A stretch of DNA of 26,837 bases from a virus. A program made the position numbers and the translations under genes. The notes below the pieces were generated by a model that ran no database searches, had not been told where the DNA came from, and saw nothing but the letters and a program-made list of their open reading frames with translations. The DNA is taken from the IMG/VR virus record IMGVR_UViG_3300050121_000115, positions 1 to 26,837 of that record; one strand, 5' to 3'. How positions within the stretch are numbered: position 1 is the stretch's first letter; each line of letters starts with the position of its first letter. Of this stretch, positions 1 to 6,674 are shown in pieces.

Positions 1-2
1 TG

Positions 3-356
3 ATGTGGGTTCGCCACGTTGACGGCTATCAGGTAGAGGTGAATATCGGCGTGTACCTGGATAAGGCTGATGCCCAGGCCGGTGTCGTGCCGTTCACACG
101 CAACGTATTTCGATGCGTCATCCCGTATCGAGAGGACGGATCGAAGCCGACCGAGGCCGACATCTATGCCATTCTGATGGCGCCTGTGCGCTATCTGCCC
201 AAGCAGGTGATCAGCCATGATCCTGTCGTCGATATGAGCCAGGCCAATGGCGATCCTGATCACATCGGCACTCGCAGCTTCGCGGAGAGCGTTGCCGTCG
301 TGCAAGAAGTTGATCAAGCGAGCGTCACCGGCTACAACGGCGCGGAGATGGCGTGA
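3..356 (+). CDS. Hypothetical phage protein, possibly cut at the 5' edge
   Basis: An open frame of 117 codons starts with ATG two bases into the window and ends in TGA. The first bases read TGATG, the stop-start overlap used elsewhere in this phage, so the ATG may be the true start; but the frame could also extend left of the window, which cannot be seen here. The product is acidic and soluble, with no membrane segment, no signal peptide and no motif I recognise. A segment near residues 38-60 is the best-ordered looking part (a VIPYRED strand followed by an amphipathic stretch). It overlaps the next gene, an ASCH-domain protein, by one base (TGATG), so the two are probably translated together. 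Function unknown. Confidence 0.75.
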   Translation: MWVRHVDGYQVEVNIGVYLDKADAQAGVVPFTRNVFRCVIPYREDGSKPTEADIYAILMAPVRYLPKQVISHDPVVDMSQANGDPDHIGTRSFAESVAVVQEVDQASVTGYNGAEMA

Positions 357-748
357 TGAAGGCGCTGTCAATCAAACAGCCTTGGGCGTGGCTCATCATC
401 CACGGCGGCAAGGACCTTGAAAACCGGACATGGCACACGAAACACCGTGGCCGCTTCCTGGTGCATGCATCAAAGGGAATGACTCGACAGGAATACTGCG
501 ATGCCCTGGATCTGGTGTTGCATATTGGTGATATCGATGTCATGCGGGCCTTCCCAATGTTCCACGACCTGCAACGTGGTGGAATCATCGGATCGGTCGA
601 GCTGGTGGATAGCCTCGATCACAGCGACTCACCCTGGTACATGGGGCAGAAAGGATTCGTCCTGCGCGATCCCAAGCCGCTTCCGTTCACCCCTATTAAG
701 GGGCGCCTTCAGTTCTTCGAAGTCCCTGACGAACTGGTGATGGCATGA
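356..748 (+). CDS. ASCH-domain protein
   Basis: The 130-residue product opens with MKALSIKQPWAWLI followed by HGGKDLENRTW (residues 16-26), the signature start of ASCH domains: a strand, the QPWA turn and the G-K-x-x-E-x-R-x-W motif that lines the ligand pocket. The whole protein is about one ASCH domain long. The family has a PUA-like beta barrel fold; members bind RNA or modified nucleosides, and the E. coli member YqfB hydrolyses N4-acetylcytidine. Whether this phage protein is an RNA binder or a nucleoside amidohydrolase cannot be told from sequence alone. The ATG at 356 shares its A with the upstream TGA stop; a GTG at 353 is an alternative start. Family call is firm, specific function is open. 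Confidence 0.85.
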   Translation: MKALSIKQPWAWLIIHGGKDLENRTWHTKHRGRFLVHASKGMTRQEYCDALDLVLHIGDIDVMRAFPMFHDLQRGGIIGSVELVDSLDHSDSPWYMGQKGFVLRDPKPLPFTPIKGRLQFFEVPDELVMA

Positions 749-801
749 TCGCCATCATCTGGTTCACCTATGTTTTCGTCTACAAAGGTCCGAAGCGATA
801 A
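745..801 (+). CDS. Possible 18-residue hydrophobic peptide
   Basis: ATG 745 overlaps the ASCH gene stop as ATGA and opens an 18-codon frame, MIAIIWFTYVFVYKGPKR, ending in TAA. The peptide is a hydrophobic stretch followed by a basic end, the layout of a tiny inner-membrane peptide. Support is only the stop-start overlap and this composition; at this length chance is a real explanation. There is no strong ribosome binding site beyond GGTGATGGC just before the start. Confidence 0.2.
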   Translation: MIAIIWFTYVFVYKGPKR

Positions 802-837
802 CCTGGCTGACGCAGGTATGCCGGAAACAAATGGCCG

Positions 838-856
838 TCGCGGGGCCATCCCGCGA
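838..856 (+). terminator. Perfect 7-bp GC-rich hairpin, possible terminator
   Basis: TCGCGGG (838-844), loop GCCAT, CCCGCGA (850-856). The stem is perfect, but it is followed by TAGGCTTTAG rather than a T-run, so it is at best a weak or factor-assisted terminator. It lies about 90 bases after the ASCH gene. Confidence 0.35.
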
Positions 857-892
857 TAGGCTTTAGAGCAAATCAACGCATGGCAGACAGCT

Positions 893-1042
893 ATGGAAAA
901 AAGACCCAAGGCCAGCACAAGCCACTGGCTTAAACCCCGCGACCCTCTCGAAGACAGGCCGTATGTGAATCCGGTCGGAACCCACGAAGAGCAGCTAGAC
1001 CTGTTCAAGCAGGTCCCCAGGAGGCGCTCAGCGCGGCGATAG
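893..1042 (+). CDS. Possible small protein, 49 residues
   Basis: An ATG-to-TAG frame of 49 codons. The product begins MEKRPKASTSHWLKPRDP and ends in an arginine-rich tail (PRRRSARR). It is charged and hydrophilic with no known motif. The composition of residues 1-42 looks protein-like, but there is no clear Shine-Dalgarno sequence. From about 1015 the -1 frame also stays open to 1170 and also reads like protein, so this may be the front part of a gene broken or shifted near 1015. Confidence 0.35.
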   Translation: MEKRPKASTSHWLKPRDPLEDRPYVNPVGTHEEQLDLFKQVPRRRSARR

Positions 1043-1163
1043 TCAGAACATCCATACACTCCCCGCCATACATCGTGCAGTACGCCACAAGCGATCTGCA
1101 CGACCCGCCTGAACGACCGTACAATCCGCATTACAAAAACATAAGAAATATGCAACGCAATGC

Positions 1164-1192
1164 TTGCAATTGAATTGCTACGCCTGTAGATT
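1164..1192 (+). promoter_or_regulatory. Putative promoter with overlapping palindrome
   Basis: TTGCAA (1164-1169), a 17-base spacer and TAGATT (1187-1192) each match the sigma-70 consensus at 4 of 6 bases. A palindrome, GCAATT-G-AATTGC (1166-1178), overlaps the -35 element and could be an operator. It lies 35 bases before the start of the gene at 1227. A related sequence, sharing TTGCAA-n-TG-n-ATT, lies upstream of the small gene at 8255. Confidence 0.35.
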
Positions 1193-1226
1193 TGGCTCAT
1201 CGAAACGAACAACGGAGCAAGACGAG

Positions 1227-1475
1227 ATGACCGCACATACCACCAACTTTCTTTTCAAGGGCGTCGACTACTTTGTAGCGATGCTCGACCATGGCGGCGT
1301 TCGCATTGGCTTGGTATCCAACTACGCAACCGATTTCCCGGCGGATCACGAAATGTTCGAAATGGTAGTCAAGTGCGGTAATTCGGGTGACGAGGGGGCT
1401 GTCGAACAACTCTCCGATGAAATCCATTCGATCCACTTGCAGGGCGGTGACTGCCGCGTGCTGCTGACCGCCTAA
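1227..1475 (+). CDS. Hypothetical small acidic protein, 82 residues
   Basis: The start ATG 1227 is chosen because GGAG (1214-1217) lies 9 bases upstream; an in-frame ATG at 1164 would fall inside the promoter-like sequence and lacks a ribosome site. The product (MTAHTTNFLFKGVDYFV...) is acidic, with alternating strand-like segments and a C-terminal segment DEIHSIHLQGGDCRVLLTA. No domain is recognised. It is a monocistronic-looking gene, with a putative promoter before it and a terminator-like hairpin after it at 1493. Confidence 0.7.
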   Translation: MTAHTTNFLFKGVDYFVAMLDHGGVRIGLVSNYATDFPADHEMFEMVVKCGNSGDEGAVEQLSDEIHSIHLQGGDCRVLLTA

Positions 1476-1492
1476 CCAACCCCGCCCACCAC

Positions 1493-1513
1493 AAGCCCCT
1501 TAACTGGGGCTTT
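1493..1513 (+). terminator. Rho-independent-like terminator
   Basis: AAGCCCC (1493-1499), loop TTAACT, GGGGCTT (1506-1512), then only one further T. A perfect 7-bp stem placed 18 bases after a stop codon supports a terminator, though the T-tract is very short. Confidence 0.5.
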
Positions 1514-1542
1514 GGACGTACCACCAGCAGGAGAAAGTCAGC

Positions 1543-1749
1543 ATGGCGATCACCCAGATCTACTACCCGTCAAACGGTTCGATCCTCGTCATCAAGCCGA
1601 TGTGCGATGCCACTGTGAACGAGCTTGTTCTCGCTCAGCGGTTCGCCATCAACACCGGGGCATTCGACACCATGCGCAACATTCTGGCTGAGTTGGGTGC
1701 CCGCGCCGCACTGGCCTTCGACGCCCTGCCACAGAACAAGCTGCACTAA
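1543..1749 (+). CDS. Hypothetical protein, 68 residues
   Basis: ATG 1543 is preceded by AGGAG (1529-1533) at a spacing of 9, a good ribosome site. The product begins MAITQIYYPSNGSIL and continues with a mostly helical, alanine-rich C-terminal half (residues 27-62). No signal peptide, membrane segment or known motif is visible. It stands 30 bases before the ParB-like gene and is probably in the same transcript, downstream of the hairpin at 1493. Function unknown. Confidence 0.7.
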   Translation: MAITQIYYPSNGSILVIKPMCDATVNELVLAQRFAINTGAFDTMRNILAELGARAALAFDALPQNKLH

Positions 1750-1779
1750 ATCCAATCTCAGAACCAAAGGATCACCAGC

Positions 1780-2781
1780 ATGGCCAAATCATTCCGCGAT
1801 ATGACCCGCGACGGCGACTCGAAGACCGGCGTCGAGCCCACTATCAAGCGCACCGACTCGGGTCTGTTTATCCGCCGCAAGAACATCCATGTCCGGGGAG
1901 ACTTCAATCGTCGTTTCCCACGGCAAGAGCTGACCGATCATATCCGCAGCATGGCCGATACCATCAAAGCGGAAGTGGAGAGCGGCGCCAAAGAGACGCG
2001 CATCCCCAAGCTGTACGTGATGGTGCGCGAGGATGGTGGTGTGTGGGCGTGCGATGGTCATTGCCGCCTGAACTCGTACGATCTGGCTGCCGAGGAAGGC
2101 GCCCCGGTCGAATGGATCGGCATCGAGCCATTTACGGGAACCCTGGCCGAGGCCAAGGCATACACAATCAATTCGGACTCGCAGCTGCACAAGACCCCCT
2201 ATGAGCGTGCGGCTGACTTCAAAGACCTGCGCGATGATCCTCAATATTTCATCGACGGCAAGCCGCTGACCACCACTCAGATCGCCGTTCTGACCAACTT
2301 CAAGCGCCAGTACGTCGAGCAGTTGCTCAAGGTGGCAGACGCCCCGGAAGACGTGAAAGAAGCCGTCCTCAATGGCGACATCGCTGCCGGTCTCGCCGAT
2401 GATCTGATCCGCGCTCATGGTGATGATGCCAGCGCCGTGATCAAGACTGCGGTAGCCACGGCCAAGAGTCAGGGCAAGAAGGCCGCTACCAAGGCCACGG
2501 TTCAGGGGCGTCCGATCCCTCGTGCCCTGGCTGACGATCTGAGCACCGTGGCAATGCAATTGCGCGACAGCCTTCCGCCTGAAACCAAGCAGGCCGTCCA
2601 GTCCTTCCGCGATGGCGACGACAACGTCCAGGTGACCATCGACATCCGTAGCCTGAACCGCCTGCTGGCCCTTCAGGACGAGATCGACCGCGTACGCCAG
2701 GATCAGGCCGACAAGGCCTCAAAGAAGGCCGCAGCGGAGTGGCGCGCGCGCAATGCCGAGGAGGAATCTGAGCATGCGTAA
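1780..2781 (+). CDS. ParB-like (ParB/Srx fold) DNA-binding protein
   Basis: The 333-residue product has the layout of a phage ParB-like protein. Residues 75-103 carry strands followed by CDGHCRLNSYDLA, the equivalent of the ParB box II motif (usually D/E-G-x-R-R). Residues 163-186 (TTTQIAVLTNFKRQYVEQLL) form a helix-turn-helix, followed by a helical domain, a lysine/alanine-rich linker (225-245) and a long charged C-terminal helix (290-333). In chromosomal ParB this fold binds CTP and slides on DNA; phage members include DNA nucleases and transcription factors. There is no ParA gene in the window, so plasmid-like partitioning is not supported. AAAGG (1766-1770) precedes the start. It overlaps the next gene by eight bases. 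Confidence 0.85.
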   Translation: MAKSFRDMTRDGDSKTGVEPTIKRTDSGLFIRRKNIHVRGDFNRRFPRQELTDHIRSMADTIKAEVESGAKETRIPKLYVMVREDGGVWACDGHCRLNSYDLAAEEGAPVEWIGIEPFTGTLAEAKAYTINSDSQLHKTPYERAADFKDLRDDPQYFIDGKPLTTTQIAVLTNFKRQYVEQLLKVADAPEDVKEAVLNGDIAAGLADDLIRAHGDDASAVIKTAVATAKSQGKKAATKATVQGRPIPRALADDLSTVAMQLRDSLPPETKQAVQSFRDGDDNVQVTIDIRSLNRLLALQDEIDRVRQDQADKASKKAAAEWRARNAEEESEHA

Positions 2782-2989
2782 GTCTGGTATCTGGGGGGTG
2801 CTGGCCGCGCTCGGCAGCATGGTCGGCTTTAGCAGCCTCGATAAATTCGGTCCAGCCAAGAAAGCCAAGCGAAAGCATGTTTCATCTCCAAGCGAACAGG
2901 CACAAACCGCAGCTATCACAGCTGCTCAAGAAAAGCGAGCCCGCCGCGCAGAGCGTAACCGGGCCAATGAGGACCGCAAGCATGACTGA
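2774..2989 (+). CDS. Small basic protein with hydrophobic N-terminus
   Basis: ATG 2774 lies inside the end of the ParB-like gene and has AGGA (2762-2765) 8 bases upstream; an upstream in-frame ATG at 2753 is less well placed. The 71-residue product starts MRKSGIWGVLAALGSMVGF, a short hydrophobic stretch that could be a membrane anchor or uncleaved signal, and then becomes strongly basic (KKAKRKH, then KRARRAERNR). The hydrophobic-then-basic plan suggests a membrane-associated, nucleic-acid-binding or chaperone-like peptide, but I recognise no family. It overlaps the next start by eight bases, so ParB-like, this protein and the zinc-ribbon protein are likely translationally coupled. Confidence 0.65.
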   Translation: MRKSGIWGVLAALGSMVGFSSLDKFGPAKKAKRKHVSSPSEQAQTAAITAAQEKRARRAERNRANEDRKHD

Positions 2990-3857
2990 CAAGAAGTTTG
3001 ATCTTCGGACCTCCGAGGGCGGTCGCGGGTACATCGCCCACCTGTTCGAGACGCAGCTAAAGCGCCATGACTTCCGCACCTACATCAAGGAGCGCCTGGC
3101 CGCCGACTTCGCTTGCGCGCTGTCCGAGTTCATCGCGACCATGCAGCCGCACGGTCAGCACATTGACACGGTAGCGAAGTTCAAGTTCGACACGCTGGTG
3201 GAACACAGCAAGCGGCAAGAGCGAGACATCGCCTTGCTGCGGGCGGAACTCAATCAGATATGCCTGTACGAAAACAGCACCGTGTGGCACTGGCAGCATG
3301 ACGGTGAAGACTTTCTGGAGAGCCTGACGTGCCCGGTGGTGATCCCAGCTGCCCAGCTACGCGAACTGCTGAGCAAGAAGCTGACCACCGATAAGATGGG
3401 CAAGCCATTCACCTACAGTTCGACCCAGGCTACCAACTGCGCCGGGTGCGGCAAGTACAAGCACACGCCGTTGCGCGTTGACGGCATGGATGGGTATGTC
3501 TGCCTGACCTGCATCGACACTCGCCTGGAAGAACTGCTCGCCGCAGAATCTGCCCGAGACTGCGTAAAAGACTGGGATGGGTGCGAGCAGGTTGCTGACC
3601 TTCCTGCCGTTCACGAGGCCCTGGAAGCGTTCTCAGGCGATCCGACTGGCGATGCTGGCGTGCTGGTCGTTAAGGCTGTCGTCGATGCCCTGGCTGGCGG
3701 ATACATCGCCCTGACCCCAGCCGAGCTGCAATCAGGTCATGACCGGGTGCGCTGGGCGGAAGGGCTGATCCGTCAGCTTCCAGAGCATCATGACGGGCGC
3801 AACTCATGGCTGATGAATTATGGTCAGGCAGACAAGGGTGGAGATGGTCATGAATAG
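2982..3857 (+). CDS. Zinc-ribbon-containing hypothetical protein
   Basis: Start ATG 2982 is chosen over the upstream in-frame ATG 2877 because TGAGGA (2968-2973) lies 8 bases ahead and it overlaps the preceding stop only slightly. The 291-residue protein has an N-terminal helical region (residues 1-95, with a likely coiled coil at 64-92) and a treble-clef or zinc-ribbon pattern C153-x2-C156-x17-C174-x2-C177. The C-terminal 110 residues are helical, with no recognised domain. The zinc site may bind nucleic acid or simply stabilise the fold. I cannot name a family. The last eight bases overlap the following DUF1643 gene. Confidence 0.75.
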   Translation: MTDKKFDLRTSEGGRGYIAHLFETQLKRHDFRTYIKERLAADFACALSEFIATMQPHGQHIDTVAKFKFDTLVEHSKRQERDIALLRAELNQICLYENSTVWHWQHDGEDFLESLTCPVVIPAAQLRELLSKKLTTDKMGKPFTYSSTQATNCAGCGKYKHTPLRVDGMDGYVCLTCIDTRLEELLAAESARDCVKDWDGCEQVADLPAVHEALEAFSGDPTGDAGVLVVKAVVDALAGGYIALTPAELQSGHDRVRWAEGLIRQLPEHHDGRNSWLMNYGQADKGGDGHE

Positions 3858-4371
3858 CGCAGTGATCAGCCCGTGCGGCCAATACCGGTATCGCTTGGAC
3901 CGAGAATGCGAGCCTATGTTAAGGCTGGCTCCGGCAGAGGTCTTGAAGGCGCCGACTTTCGCTTACTTCGGAATCAATCCCTCTACAGCTGACGCTGATC
4001 TTGACGACGCCACCGTTCGAAAATGGCGCGGATTCACTGAGCGCAACGGCGGTGACCATTTCATTGTCGGAAACGTGTTCAGCTACCGCGCCACCGACGT
4101 GAAACTGGTTGGCAAAGTGCCGTTCCCTCAAGGTCCGCAGCACTTCATGCACTTGGATCAGATCATCGCCGAGGCCGACGTGCTGGTGCCTTGCTGGGGT
4201 GGTCGCGACAAAGTGCCAAAGCACCTGCGTGAACAGCTCGACCTGCTGCTCGCGTGGCTGCACCGAAGCGGCAAACCGGTGCTGCACTTCGGCACGACCG
4301 ATGGGGGTGATCCGAAACATCCACTGTTCCTGCCGTACACGACACCGCTAATCCCTCTGGTTAGCGTGTGA
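3850..4371 (+). CDS. DUF1643 family protein
   Basis: The 173-residue product shows the DUF1643 pattern: a beta-strand PTFAYFGINPSTAD (residues 35-48), then DDATVRKWRGF (52-62), a second strand FIVGNVFSYRATD (71-83), and a Gly-rich WGGRDK segment followed by the helix carrying a H-x-G-K-P-V-L strand. These features suggest a uracil-DNA-glycosylase-like or nucleotide-binding alpha/beta fold, but the activity of DUF1643 is not established to my knowledge. ATG 3850 with GGAG (3840-3843) at spacing 6 is preferred over ATG 3844 and ATG 3820. It closes a coupled run of genes; the next gene lies after a strong hairpin at 4392. Confidence 0.85.
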   Translation: MNSAVISPCGQYRYRLDRECEPMLRLAPAEVLKAPTFAYFGINPSTADADLDDATVRKWRGFTERNGGDHFIVGNVFSYRATDVKLVGKVPFPQGPQHFMHLDQIIAEADVLVPCWGGRDKVPKHLREQLDLLLAWLHRSGKPVLHFGTTDGGDPKHPLFLPYTTPLIPLVSV

Positions 4372-4391
4372 AAGCCCAACTCCCCGCCTAC

Positions 4392-4415
4392 TGCCAGTGC
4401 CTGCTGGCACTGGCA
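4392..4415 (+). other. Perfect 10-bp stem-loop between genes
   Basis: TGCCAGTGCC (4392-4401), loop TGCT, GGCACTGGCA (4406-4415). There is no T-tract, so it is not a textbook terminator. It lies 20 bases after the DUF1643 stop and 23 bases before the next start. It could be an RNA-processing or stability hairpin, or a weak terminator. Confidence 0.6.
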
Positions 4416-4438
4416 CAACTGATTTGATCAGGTGATTT

Positions 4439-4735
4439 ATGAGTGAAGAATTCAAACTTGACGGATCAACTCCAGCGCGCCCAGCTCTTCGCTGCTACAG
4501 CGTTGGGGACCATGATTACGTTGCTGCCACGAGTGAGGACGAGGCGCGTCGAATCCTTGCCGAAATGAACGGGGATGACGTTTCCAGCTACGAAGATTGG
4601 GATGTCGAGCTAACCAGCGATAAAACGCTCGATATGCAGTGGGTTGACGAAGACCCGCCGCACCCTGAAGTCGGATGCCTTCGTGACTGGCTGGCAGAAG
4701 CAACAGAGCCAACCTATCTCAATGGGACGGAATAG
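4439..4735 (+). CDS. Hypothetical acidic protein, 98 residues
   Basis: ATG 4439 has AGGTGA (4430-4435) just upstream. The product is strongly acidic, with a strand-helix start (RCYSVGDHDYVAA, residues 18-30, then the helix SEDEARRILAEMN) and a C-terminal acidic part rich in Asp, Glu and Pro. This strand-helix arrangement resembles small phage proteins of unknown role; I can name no family. The next gene begins two bases after the stop, so the two are one operon. Its acidity might fit a DNA mimic, but that is speculation without a structural match. Confidence 0.7.
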   Translation: MSEEFKLDGSTPARPALRCYSVGDHDYVAATSEDEARRILAEMNGDDVSSYEDWDVELTSDKTLDMQWVDEDPPHPEVGCLRDWLAEATEPTYLNGTE

Positions 4736-4737
4736 CC

Positions 4738-5382
4738 ATGACCAACAACCAAACGATTGATGGCGTGCTGGTATCGCGTGAGCTGCTGGAGAACTGCGCC
4801 AGCTACATGGAAGGATCGGCCAGCGGTAAAGTGCAGTTGTGGGTTAGGAAACTGCGCGCCCTGCTGGATGCGCCTGCGCCGCGAGCAGAATTCAAGAAAA
4901 TTGAAATGGCGCACATCGTTAATGCGCTTGACGATGTTCGCGGAAAGCCAGTGCTTACCAGCCTTCAATGCCATGACTTGGCACGGGCGCTGAATGACCG
5001 GCTTCTTTCACCGTTGCAGCTCCTGTCCCTTCCTGCCGAATACGCGTCAGCCGCCAAGCCACAGGGCGAGCATACCGCAGTGAGTTTCCTGGAGCGGATG
5101 CTGAAGGGCTCAGGAGATGATCGCTTGGCGGCATGGCAGGGAGAAATGGCCATGCTTCTGGAGCACGTCGGCGCCCAGTCTCAGATTGAGCGGCAACACA
5201 TCAAGGGCATGATCGAGGCTGCTGGCAGTGAATACGCTATCATGATCGACCCTGAAAACGGCCACTTCGGTTGGACGTTCAAACGTCATCCTGACGGCCA
5301 ATGGGTATCCAGTCGAAAGGCAACCGAATCAGAAATGTACTCGGCTCGGCAGTACGCCAAAACCACCGGGCGGGATGTTTGA
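4738..5382 (+). CDS. Hypothetical phage protein, 214 residues
   Basis: The N-terminal segment (DGVLVSRELLENCASYM, residues 8-24) followed by a helix ending in LRALLDAPAP resembles a widespread class of uncharacterised small proteins in phages of Pseudomonas and related hosts, often with a variable C-terminus. The rest is helical up to about residue 160, and the C-terminal 55 residues (from SEYAIMIDPENGHFGWTFKR) look like a separate small beta domain. No catalytic motif is visible. The gene lies between two other unknown genes with gaps of two bases on each side, so all three are likely cotranscribed. Confidence 0.75.
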   Translation: MTNNQTIDGVLVSRELLENCASYMEGSASGKVQLWVRKLRALLDAPAPRAEFKKIEMAHIVNALDDVRGKPVLTSLQCHDLARALNDRLLSPLQLLSLPAEYASAAKPQGEHTAVSFLERMLKGSGDDRLAAWQGEMAMLLEHVGAQSQIERQHIKGMIEAAGSEYAIMIDPENGHFGWTFKRHPDGQWVSSRKATESEMYSARQYAKTTGRDV

Positions 5383-5384
5383 CT

Positions 5385-6173
5385 ATGACCAGCAATGATA
5401 TGAAAACGATAGCAACTCGCCTGCGCGAATATTTGAAGAACCGACATCATGTCAATCCAATGTCGGAACGTTTCAAAACGCTGATCATTGAAGCGGCAGA
5501 CGCATTTTCTGCGCTCGCGAAAGCCCAGCCCCAGGGCGATCCGATGGCGTATCGCTACAAGGAAGGTCATGCAGCGTGGGAGAGCGAAAAGCCCTGGGAG
5601 CCGACAACGCTAGCTCATGGCGCCGTACTTCTTGAGCGAAAGGCGCTAGCTGCGAACGGAACATTCAGGGCTAACGAGCTGGAATACTACTCGGCACTCA
5701 CAGTCGAACCGCTCTACGCCGAGCAGCCCGCGCTGGTTAGCGACCTTGACGATGTTGATTGGAAGGCGATCAAAAAGGCGGCAGATGAGTCGGCCTGGAT
5801 GCCGCCCGAGTACATGCGTAACGAGTGGGTGTCCGATGTGTGTGCATTCTTGCGCGATCCTCGGGAAGAGCAGGCTGTGCCCGCTGAGATTCTTGCGTCA
5901 AAGCTGATCGACTCTTGGGTAGTCGCGCACTGTCGCCGGGTGCCATGGTCGAAGGCTATTGAGATAACCTCCGTTGTCACGGGGATGGCGCCTGAAGAGA
6001 AGAGCCGCTTGCTGGCACTTGATGATGATCAGCCAGTATCGTCGGGACTCCCTGATGTAGATGTCCTGGCGCAAATCATCCGTAAGGTCGATGGCTCTAA
6101 TTCTCTCGGAGCCGGTGCTTTGGCAGAATCGATCCTGTCCGAGATCTCGCATCTGAATGGTGTCAAGCCATGA
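5385..6173 (+). CDS. Hypothetical phage protein, 262 residues
   Basis: ATG 5385 lies two bases after the upstream stop; the frame stays open upstream to 5301 but that would overlap the previous gene heavily. The product has an N-terminal helical part (MTSNDMKTIATRLREYLKN), a central region containing HAAWESEKPWEP and EYYSALTVEPLYAEQPA (about residues 60-115), a style common in uncharacterised proteins of Pseudomonas and Burkholderia phages, and a C-terminal helical part rich in Asp and Ser. No known domain. It overlaps the LytTR gene by four bases (ATGA), implying translational coupling with that regulator. Confidence 0.75.
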   Translation: MTSNDMKTIATRLREYLKNRHHVNPMSERFKTLIIEAADAFSALAKAQPQGDPMAYRYKEGHAAWESEKPWEPTTLAHGAVLLERKALAANGTFRANELEYYSALTVEPLYAEQPALVSDLDDVDWKAIKKAADESAWMPPEYMRNEWVSDVCAFLRDPREEQAVPAEILASKLIDSWVVAHCRRVPWSKAIEITSVVTGMAPEEKSRLLALDDDQPVSSGLPDVDVLAQIIRKVDGSNSLGAGALAESILSEISHLNGVKP

Positions 6174-6526
6174 AGCGCGCAACGCTGCATCAGAATACGG
6201 GGAACAAGATCACCAAGTCCGTGGACGCTTGCGACGTCACGCACTTCATGGCTGACCACAAGTATGTTTCGGTGAACTGGCCTGGCGGTGAACTGATCAT
6301 GCGCGGGAGGCTCAAGGATCTTGAGGTGGAATTCGCGCCGGACTTTATCGTCGTGCATCGCTCGTACCTGGTTCGATCCTCATTGCTGATCGCTGTCCGG
6401 CACGTCGCGGTATCCAATACCTATGAGGTTGACGTGCAGGGAGTAGCGGAGCCGCTGGTCATCTCTCGCCGCAAGATCCACTCCTTGCGCGCACTCATCG
6501 CTGAGCGAAACGCTGCTACTGCCTGA
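6170..6526 (+). CDS. Stand-alone LytTR-type DNA-binding regulator
   Basis: The 118-residue product is essentially one LytTR domain (about residues 19-112): an opening strand DVTHFMADHKYVSV, the helix GRLKDLEVEF (46-55), the conserved segment FIVVHRSYLVR (59-69), and the closing strand and helix PLVISRRKIHSLRALI. LytTR domains (AlgR, AgrA, LytR families) bind direct repeats and usually follow a receiver domain; there is no receiver or membrane domain here. The gene is the last before a terminator-like hairpin and the terminase gene, so a role in switching on late genes is an attractive inference, not shown. It overlaps the previous stop as ATGA. Confidence 0.85.
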   Translation: MKRATLHQNTGNKITKSVDACDVTHFMADHKYVSVNWPGGELIMRGRLKDLEVEFAPDFIVVHRSYLVRSSLLIAVRHVAVSNTYEVDVQGVAEPLVISRRKIHSLRALIAERNAATA

Positions 6527-6532
6527 ATCGGA

Positions 6533-6554
6533 AAGCCCTTTGCGAGAGGGGCTT
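6533..6554 (+). terminator. Hairpin after the LytTR gene, possible terminator
   Basis: AAGCCCTT (6533-6540), a 6-base loop and AGGGGCTT (6547-6554) pair with one G-T wobble. It sits 6 bases after the stop and overlaps the octamer CGGAAAGC (6529-6536) that also opens other gaps in this window. No T-tract follows. Confidence 0.45.
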
Positions 6555-6570
6555 GGCCGAGCTGTAACTT

Positions 6571-6593
6571 GCCCTAATGGTTCATAGTAGGGC
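6571..6593 (+). promoter_or_regulatory. Inverted repeat upstream of terminase
   Basis: GCCCTA (6571-6576) and TAGGGC (6588-6593) flank an 11-base centre. The site lies about 80 bases before the terminase start and could be an operator or part of a leader RNA. A similar CCCTAA sequence occurs in the gap before the portal gene at 11350. Confidence 0.3.
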
Positions 6594-6674
6594 ACACGCA
6601 TGGCAGCGCAATTTGAATGCAGTAACGAATCGACAGAGTCGGCGGGGTTGAGGTAATTGGCCGCTCTATCGCTT

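Larger units (their letters stand above)
749..1226 (+). other. Poorly coding stretch between two gene groups
   Basis: This 478-base stretch holds no long gene. It contains the end of the tiny ORF at 745, a perfect hairpin at 838-856, a 49-codon ORF (893-1042), a second open frame with no good start (about 934-1170), and a promoter-like sequence with a palindrome just before the gene at 1227. Its layout suggests the end of one transcription unit and the start of another. Confidence 0.5.

Noticed and set aside
1075-1170. Separate 31-codon gene starting at GTG 1075
   Set aside because: No ribosome site and very short; kept only as part of the possible frameshift observation.
1789-2559. Minus-strand frame (256 codons) opposite the ParB-like gene
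   Set aside because: Shadow of a gene with clear ParB motifs on the + strand.
1780-2781. ParB-like gene as evidence for a plasmid-like prophage partition system
   Set aside because: No ParA-type ATPase and no cluster of repeated centromere-like sites is visible here; phage ParB-fold proteins often have other roles.
2877-2981. N-terminal extension of the zinc-ribbon gene
   Set aside because: It would overlap the basic small gene by over 100 bases; ATG 2982 has a good ribosome site and an eight-base overlap.
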